A DNA stretch of 9,355 nt from Lachnospiraceae bacterium (lineage in GTDB: Bacteria; Bacillota_A; Clostridia; Lachnospirales; Lachnospiraceae). A program made the translations under genes and the position numbers. This document shows, piece after piece, positions 6,459-9,355 of this stretch (positions are counted from its first letter, which is position 1; each line of letters begins with the position of its first letter). The DNA is taken from the NCBI GenBank assembly GCA_017621115.1, contig JAGATU010000111.1:1-9355 (forward strand). The letters are read 5' to 3'. Below the pieces are notes generated by a model. The model had not been told where the DNA came from, made no database searches, and saw nothing but the letters and a program-made list of their open reading frames with translations.

Positions 6459-6510
6459 GCCCGTACCTCCTATATTATTTGTAAAATCAATAGTTTCTGA
6501 ATTGATTGCA

Positions 6511-6532
6511 GTGATATCTCAACCGACATCAC
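6511..6532 (-). other. Hairpin between repeat element and rplF
   Basis: In transcript sense GUGAUGUC pairs with GAUAUCAC (eight pairs including one G-U) around a GGUUGA loop, a few bases after the rpsH-linked repeat element. A second, weaker stem (AUCAAU with AUUGAU, 6486-6507, 9 nt loop) follows before the rplF ribosome binding site. Together they fill the space between the element and rplF. No U tract, so neither is an intrinsic terminator. Function unknown. Confidence 0.5.
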
Positions 6533-6536
6533 CCGC

Positions 6537-6623
6537 GGGAAGAATGGCTTTAGACATTCTTCCGGACGAAACTTAGCATTTCTTAGTCAGCGTACTTTGC
6601 TGACTTAGAAATCCTTTTCGTCC
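6537..6623 (-). repeat. Post-stop structured repeat element, copy 3 (rpsH-rplF)
   Basis: In transcript sense it begins 2 nt after the rpsH stop. P1 pairs GGACGAAA with UUUCGUCC. After the AAG bulge, AGGAUUUCU pairs with AGAAAUGCU (one G-G mismatch). Then come the A-A mismatch, AGUCAGC/GCUGACU, and the loop AAAGUAC. The second hairpin is GGAAGAAUG/CAUUCUUCC with an 8 nt loop, UCUAAAGC, larger than in the other copies. The P1 and upper stems differ from the other copies by paired substitutions. No run of U follows; the next bases are CCCGCGGG. Confidence 0.92.
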
Positions 6624-6625
6624 TT

Positions 6626-7027
6626 TTACCATACAAAGGCTAACACTTCGCCGCCAACCTGAAGTTCTCTTGCCTTCTTATCTGTTACAACACCCTGGTT
6701 TGTAGAAATAATTGCAACACCAAGACCACCAAGTACTCTCGGTAAATCTTCTTTGCCGGCATATACACGAAGACCCGGTTTGGAAATTCTCTTGATACCG
6801 GAAATGATCTTGTCATTCTTATCCTCGCCATATTTCAATGTAATATGGATTGTCTTGAAATTACCGTCTTCGATCACATCGAATTTCTTAATATAACCTT
6901 CATCTAAAAGGATCTGTGCGATAGCTAATTTCATTTTAGATGATGGAACATCAACTGTATCATGTTTTGCAGTATTTGCATTACGGATTCTTGTAAGCAT
7001 ATCTGCGATTGGATCGCTCATTGTCAT
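6626..7027 (-). CDS. rpsH: 30S ribosomal protein S8
   Basis: The 133-residue product is a full S8. It starts [18 protein letters not shown], then has the [18 protein letters not shown] helix (about residues 29-46), the [11 protein letters not shown] motif (about 81-91), the [16 protein letters not shown] signature (about 101-116) and the normal GGEVLAFVW ending. S8 is a primary binder of 16S rRNA helix 21 in the central domain; in Escherichia coli it also represses the spc operon by binding near the rplE start, and no copy of that site was evident by eye here. The first ATG (7025-7027) is chosen because an AAGGAGG stands 8 nt upstream; the third codon is also ATG but would be 14 nt away. A repeat element lies both before and after this gene. 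Confidence 0.97.
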   Translation of the reverse strand: MTMSDPIADMLTRIRNANTAKHDTVDVPSSKMKLAIAQILLDEGYIKKFDVIEDGNFKTIHITLKYGEDKNDKIISGIKRISKPGLRVYAGKEDLPRVLGGLGVAIISTNQGVVTDKKARELQVGGEVLAFVW

Positions 7028-7071
7028 TTGAATTGCCTCCTTCTATAATAATAATGTGTTTCCGCACTCTG

Positions 7072-7095
7072 GAATAATGGCCTCAGGCATTCTTC
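7072..7095 (-). repeat. Degenerate extra copy of the element's second hairpin
   Basis: About 25 nt after the rpsZ-linked element in transcript sense, GAAGAAUG and CAUUAUUC frame a short inner stem (CC with GG) and a small loop. This imitates the second hairpin of the repeat family (GGAAGAAUG...CAUUCUUCC) with one mismatch and a bulged C. It may be a decayed second insertion or a tandem duplication of that hairpin alone. Assignment rests on similarity of eight to nine bases per arm, so chance cannot be excluded. Confidence 0.45.
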
Positions 7096-7119
7096 AAAAA
7101 TATCCTTGATACCACCAAC

Positions 7120-7204
7120 GGGAAGAATCGCCTGCGATTCTTCCGGCTGAAACTTAGTATTTCTTAGGCGGCGTACTTTGACGCCTTAGAAATTCTTTTC
7201 AGCC
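7120..7204 (-). repeat. Post-stop structured repeat element, copy 2 (rpsZ-rpsH)
   Basis: In transcript sense it starts 2 nt after the rpsZ stop. P1 is GGCUGAAA paired with UUUCAGCC. The 3' strand carries the AAG bulge, then AGAAUUUCU pairs with AGAAAUACU (one A-A mismatch), then an A-A mismatch, then AGGCGUC with GCCGCCU (one U-C mismatch) and the loop AAAGUAC. The abutting hairpin is GGAAGAAUCG, loop CAGG, CGAUUCUUCC, the longest fully paired version in the window. P1 has CUG/CAG here where the rpsH and infA copies have ACG/CGU and GCG/CGC, so the helix is kept through paired changes. No U tract follows. Confidence 0.92.
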
Positions 7205-7206
7205 TT

Positions 7207-7392
7207 TTACCAACTAGCTTTCTTAACGCCAGGGATCTGACCTTTATATGCTAACTCACGGAAGCAAATTCTGCAAATTCCGTATTTTCTTAAATAAGCA
7301 TGTGGACGACCACAAATTTTGCAACGATTATACTCTCTTGTAGAGAATTTAGGTTTGCGCTGCTGTTTAATCTTCATTGCTGTCTTAGCCAT
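7207..7392 (-). CDS. rpsZ: 30S ribosomal protein S14 type Z (zinc form)
   Basis: At 61 residues this is the short, zinc-binding (C+) form of S14 found in Gram-positive bacteria, not the longer 89-101 residue zinc-free form. The ligands are two CxxC pairs, C24/C27 and C40/C43, in CKICGRP and CRICFR. The C-terminal [11 protein letters not shown] is the canonical ending, so the gene is intact. S14 binds the head of the 30S subunit near S3 and S10. The start ATG has a GGAGG about 7 nt upstream. In many bacteria, a zinc-free paralogue elsewhere replaces this protein during zinc limitation; none is visible here. Two nucleotides past its TAA, a structured repeat element begins, and rpsH is 179 nt away, unusually far for this pair. 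Often also named rpsN. Confidence 0.97.
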   Translation of the reverse strand: MAKTAMKIKQQRKPKFSTREYNRCKICGRPHAYLRKYGICRICFRELAYKGQIPGVKKASW

Positions 7393-7406
7393 GAATTTAC
7401 CTCCTT

Positions 7407-7946
7407 CTATTTAGCGAATGGCATGTTAAATAATCTTAACAACTCACGAGCTTCTTCGTCCGTTTTAGCAGTAGTAACGAAGATGATATCCATACCTCTT
7501 ACTTTATCTACCTTATCGTACTCGATCTCAGGGAAGATAATCTGCTCTTTAATACCCAGTGCATAGTTACCTCTGCCGTCGAATGCGTTAGGATTAACAC
7601 CTCTAAAGTCACGTACACGAGGAAGTGCAAGGTTTACAAGACGATCAAGGAACTCATACATTTTTTCGCCACGAAGAGTTGTCTTACAGCCGATTGCCTG
7701 ACCTTCTCTTAACTTGAAGTTTGCGATAGAATTCTTTGCCTTTGTAAGCACTGCCTTCTGGCCTGTGATTGTTTCCATATCACTTACAGCTGTTTCCAAA
7801 ACCTTTGCATTTTCTTTTGCTTCACCAACGCCCATGTTGATTACGATTTTGTCAAGCTTCGGAACTTCCATAATATTTTTATATCCAAACTTTTTGATCA
7901 TAGCGTCTACGATCTCGTCCTTATACATATCTTTCAGTCTACTCAA
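7407..7946 (-). CDS. rplE: 50S ribosomal protein L5 (TTG start)
   Basis: The product has 179 residues, the standard length for L5. Family segments seen in order are [15 protein letters not shown] at the start, [16 protein letters not shown] (about residues 28-43), [23 protein letters not shown] (about 60-82), [24 protein letters not shown] (about 111-134) and the [19 protein letters not shown] end (about 149-167). L5 binds 5S rRNA and helix 84 of 23S rRNA in the central protuberance and contacts S13 in bridge B1b. The start codon is TTG at 7944-7946; an AGGAGG lies 9 nt upstream and the N terminus aligns with the Bacillus protein from this codon, so the next ATG (residue 7) would cut off conserved sequence. 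rpsZ follows after 14 nt. Confidence 0.98.
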   Translation of the reverse strand: MSRLKDMYKDEIVDAMIKKFGYKNIMEVPKLDKIVINMGVGEAKENAKVLETAVSDMETITGQKAVLTKAKNSIANFKLREGQAIGCKTTLRGEKMYEFLDRLVNLALPRVRDFRGVNPNAFDGRGNYALGIKEQIIFPEIEYDKVDKVRGMDIIFVTTAKTDEEARELLRLFNMPFAK

Positions 7947-7971
7947 CGTTTTAGACCTCCTTTCTTACGAA

Positions 7972-8283
7972 TTAATCGATGATGTCACCTGTGGATTTTG
8001 CAAAACGAACCTTCTTGTCATTCTCGAACTTGAAGCCGATTCTGGTAGGTTTGCCCTTGTGAACATACATAACGTTGGAAGCGTCGATTGCTGCTTCCTT
8101 CTGAACAATACCACCGTTCTGGTTAGCTGCTGAAGGCTTCTCATGCTTTGTAATCATGTTGATCCCTTCTACTACAACTTTATTGTTCTTTCTATCTACG
8201 GAAATAACTTTGCCTTCTTTGTCTTTATCTTTACCGGCGATAACCTTTACAGTATCACCTTTCTTAATCTTAAATGTTGACAT
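7972..8283 (-). CDS. rplX: 50S ribosomal protein L24
   Basis: The 103-residue protein is a normal L24. Its N terminus carries the KOW motif: [20 protein letters not shown] (residues 5-24) followed by [19 protein letters not shown]. Later residues include the [20 protein letters not shown] segment (about 66-85) typical of the second half of the family. L24 binds the 5' end of 23S rRNA, is one of the first proteins in 50S assembly, and lies at the rim of the exit tunnel. The ATG has a strong AGGAGG 6 nt upstream that overlaps the rplN stop codon, so translation is likely coupled to rplN. rplE follows after 25 nt. Confidence 0.98.
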   Translation of the reverse strand: MSTFKIKKGDTVKVIAGKDKDKEGKVISVDRKNNKVVVEGINMITKHEKPSAANQNGGIVQKEAAIDASNVMYVHKGKPTRIGFKFENDKKVRFAKSTGDIID

Positions 8284-8294
8284 CCCGGCACCTC

Positions 8295-8663
8295 CTATAA
8301 TACTTCCGGAGCCAGTGAAACAATTTTCATAAACTGTTTATCACGAAGCTCTCTTGCTACTGGTCCAAAAATACGGGTTCCTCTCGGAGTCTTGTCATCT
8401 TTGATGATAACAGCAGCATTTTCGTCAAATTTGATATAAGAACCGTCTTTACGACGAGCACCTTTAACACTACGAACAACTACGGCTTTCACAACATCGC
8501 CTTTTTTTACAACGCCGCCTGGTGTTGCATCTTTGACCGTAGCAACAATCACATCACCAATACGTGCATATCTTCTTGTAGATCCGCCCATTACCCTGAT
8601 GCAAAGAAGCTCTTTCGCACCGGTATTATCAGCGACCTTAAGTCTGCTTTCCTGTTGAATCAT
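8295..8663 (-). CDS. rplN: 50S ribosomal protein L14
   Basis: This is a 122-residue L14, exactly the usual bacterial length. It begins [19 protein letters not shown], the signature of the family, and contains [16 protein letters not shown] (about residues 32-47), the [12 protein letters not shown] strand (about 58-69), the [15 protein letters not shown] segment (about 77-91) and the FGPVAREL signature (about 99-106). L14 is a beta-barrel protein that binds 23S rRNA at the subunit interface, forms bridge B8, and is the docking site of the silencing factor RsfS. The ATG is preceded by AAGGAG about 10 nt upstream. It is the first gene of the classical spc block. Its TAG stop is embedded in the rplX ribosome binding site (TAGGAGG), with an 11 nt gap. 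Confidence 0.98.
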   Translation of the reverse strand: MIQQESRLKVADNTGAKELLCIRVMGGSTRRYARIGDVIVATVKDATPGGVVKKGDVVKAVVVRSVKGARRKDGSYIKFDENAAVIIKDDKTPRGTRIFGPVARELRDKQFMKIVSLAPEVL

Positions 8664-8698
8664 GCTAATTTTTCTCCTTATCTTAATATTATCAAGCT

Positions 8699-8781
8699 GG
8701 GAAGAATGCTCGCATTCTTCCGACTGAAACTTAGATTTTCTTAGATGCCGTTCTTTGGCATCTTAGTAAATCTTTTCAGTC
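8699..8781 (-). repeat. Post-stop structured repeat element, copy 1 (rpsQ-rplN)
   Basis: In transcript sense this begins 1 nt after the rpsQ stop. P1 pairs GACUGAAA with UUUCAGUC. Above it an AAG bulge on the 3' strand is followed by a helix of AGAUUUACU with AGAAAAUCU (one A-A mismatch), then a further A-A mismatch, then AGAUGCC/GGCAUCU capped by the loop AAAGAAC. With no linker, a second hairpin follows: GGAAGAAUG, loop CGAG, CAUUCUUCC. There is no U tract after it, so it is not an intrinsic terminator. This copy is the most diverged in primary sequence, yet nearly every change is compensated on the opposite strand. The family is not one I recognise. Function is unknown; RNA processing site, protein-binding site or spreading repeat are all possible. 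Confidence 0.9.
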
Positions 8782-8782
8782 T

Positions 8783-9037
8783 CTACTTAGCTCTCTCAAC
8801 GATTTCAACAAGTCTCCATCTCTTATCCTTGGATAACGGTCTTGTCTCCATCACCTTAACTGTATCACCGATGTTACATTCGTTGTTCTCATCGTGTGCT
8901 TTCAATTTATAGGTTCTCTTTACAATCTTGTTGTAAAGCGGATGTTTTACATGGTCTTCAATTGCAACAACAATTGTTTTGTCCATCTTATTACTGGTAA
9001 CTTTACCAGTACGGGTTTTTCTCAGATTTCTTTCCAC
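8783..9037 (-). CDS. rpsQ: 30S ribosomal protein S17 (GTG start)
   Basis: The 84-residue product is a normal-length S17, an OB-fold protein that binds 16S rRNA early in assembly of the 30S subunit. Diagnostic segments are [19 protein letters not shown] at the N terminus (about residues 6-24), [11 protein letters not shown] (about 32-42), the [16 protein letters not shown] turn (about 55-70) and the WRLVEIVE ending. The start codon is GTG at 9035-9037; a GGAG site sits 8 nt upstream and the N terminus aligns with the family, so GTG is preferred to any internal ATG. The stop is TAG. One nucleotide after the stop, a structured repeat element begins (8699-8781), giving a 119 nt gap before rplN where many relatives have a short one. 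Confidence 0.97.
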   Translation of the reverse strand: MERNLRKTRTGKVTSNKMDKTIVVAIEDHVKHPLYNKIVKRTYKLKAHDENNECNIGDTVKVMETRPLSKDKRWRLVEIVERAK

Positions 9038-9070
9038 GACTGCCTCTCCTTTCTCAGTTCAATACATTCA

Positions 9071-9280
9071 TTAGTTAGCTGCTTTTGCTTTTTCAGTGAT
9101 AACGGTCTGAATTCTTGCGATATTTCTTCTAACTTCTTTGATTCTTGCTGTATTGTCTAACTGATTTGTTGCGTTCTGGAATCTTAAATTGAAAAGTTCT
9201 TTCTTAGCGTCTGTCAATTCCTGTGCTAATTCTGCATCTGATTTTTTCTTTAAATCTTCTACATACTTATTAGTTTTCAT
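9071..9280 (-). CDS. rpmC: 50S ribosomal protein L29
   Basis: This 69-residue protein is of normal L29 length. It has the expected two-helix hairpin: an N-terminal helix rich in E, D and K (around residues 7-32), the hallmark ELFNLRFQ segment (about residues 28-35), and a second basic helix with [15 protein letters not shown] (about residues 46-60). L29 sits on 23S rRNA near the polypeptide exit tunnel beside L23, and in bacteria helps form the docking area for trigger factor and SRP. The ATG start overlaps the end of rplP and uses a GGCGG-type site 8 nt upstream. The next gene, rpsQ, begins 33 nt after its stop. Nothing in the protein is unusual. Confidence 0.97.
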   Translation of the reverse strand: MKTNKYVEDLKKKSDAELAQELTDAKKELFNLRFQNATNQLDNTARIKEVRRNIARIQTVITEKAKAAN

Positions 9281-9355
9281 TTACTGCACCGCCTTCCAAG
9301 TCTGCTTTAGAAACGATTTTACATTTACATGGAAGCTTATGTGTTGCAAGACGTA
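9270..9355 (-). CDS. rplP: 50S ribosomal protein L16, C-terminal end (partial)
   Basis: Only the last 27 residues and the TAA stop lie in the window; the gene continues beyond position 9355. The visible tail reads [14 protein letters not shown] and then an acidic end, which matches the C-terminal strand of L16, where the ALRLA-x-HKLP segment is well conserved. L16 binds 23S rRNA near the A site and the central protuberance. The stop codon lies inside the next gene: the rpmC ATG begins 11 nt before the end of rplP, so the two genes overlap and are probably translationally coupled. The rpmC ribosome binding site (GGAAGGCGG) is inside the L16 coding sequence. The position directly upstream of L29 is the standard one and supports the call. 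Confidence 0.93.
   Translation of the reverse strand, partial: RLATHKLPCKCKIVSKADLEGGAVNEN

Noticed and set aside
541..8781. The five post-stop elements as intrinsic transcription terminators.
   Set aside because: The tail hairpins are strong but are followed by C or mixed bases with no U run, and essential genes of the same operon lie downstream of every copy.
541..8781. The five elements as a CRISPR array or an insertion sequence.
   Set aside because: Copies are kilobases apart and separated by genes, with no spacers, and no transposase or integrase is present in the window. A non-autonomous mobile repeat remains possible.

Overview
This window is a stretch of the S10-spc-alpha ribosomal-protein supercluster, with every gene on the minus strand. 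It is read from position 9355 down to position 1. The gene order is rplP (3' end only), rpmC, rpsQ, rplN, rplX, rplE, rpsZ/rpsN, rpsH, rplF, rplR, rpsE, rpmD, rplO, secY, adk, map, a KOW-domain gene, infA, rpmJ, rpsM (first codons only). The order, the zinc-type S14, the four-cysteine adenylate kinase, the KOW gene between map and infA, and the strong AGGAGG-type ribosome binding sites point to a low-GC Firmicute. Clostridia are most likely, probably Lachnospiraceae; the family assignment is from protein flavour and is inference.

Layout: 9270-9355 is the rplP tail, overlapping rpmC. 4268-9280 holds the L29-to-L15 genes, mostly with short gaps of 11-53 nt. secY overlaps the rplO stop codon (TAATG). 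adk and map follow. The last part holds the KOW gene, infA, rpmJ and the start of rpsM. A strong extended -10 promoter sits just before rpmJ, and a weaker candidate lies before infA. The genes supply small- and large-subunit proteins, initiation factor 1, the SecY channel, N-terminal methionine removal and adenine nucleotide balance.

The unusual content is between the genes. Five junctions (after rpsQ, rpsZ, rpsH, adk and infA) carry copies of one structured element of about 85 nt (53 nt in a deleted copy). In transcript sense it is a long hairpin with an invariant AAG bulge and an AAAGUAC-type loop, abutted by a second hairpin of GGAAGAAU...AUUCUUCC type. It always starts between 1 nt inside and 2 nt past the stop codon of the upstream gene, always in the same orientation. 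Stems differ between copies by compensating base changes, so the RNA fold appears to be what is kept. I do not recognise this family. In addition, rpsM has an unusually long leader (293 nt) with four hairpins in a row and a poor ribosome binding site, which looks like a candidate autoregulatory leader. Further hairpins lie in the secY-adk and rpsH-rplF gaps.
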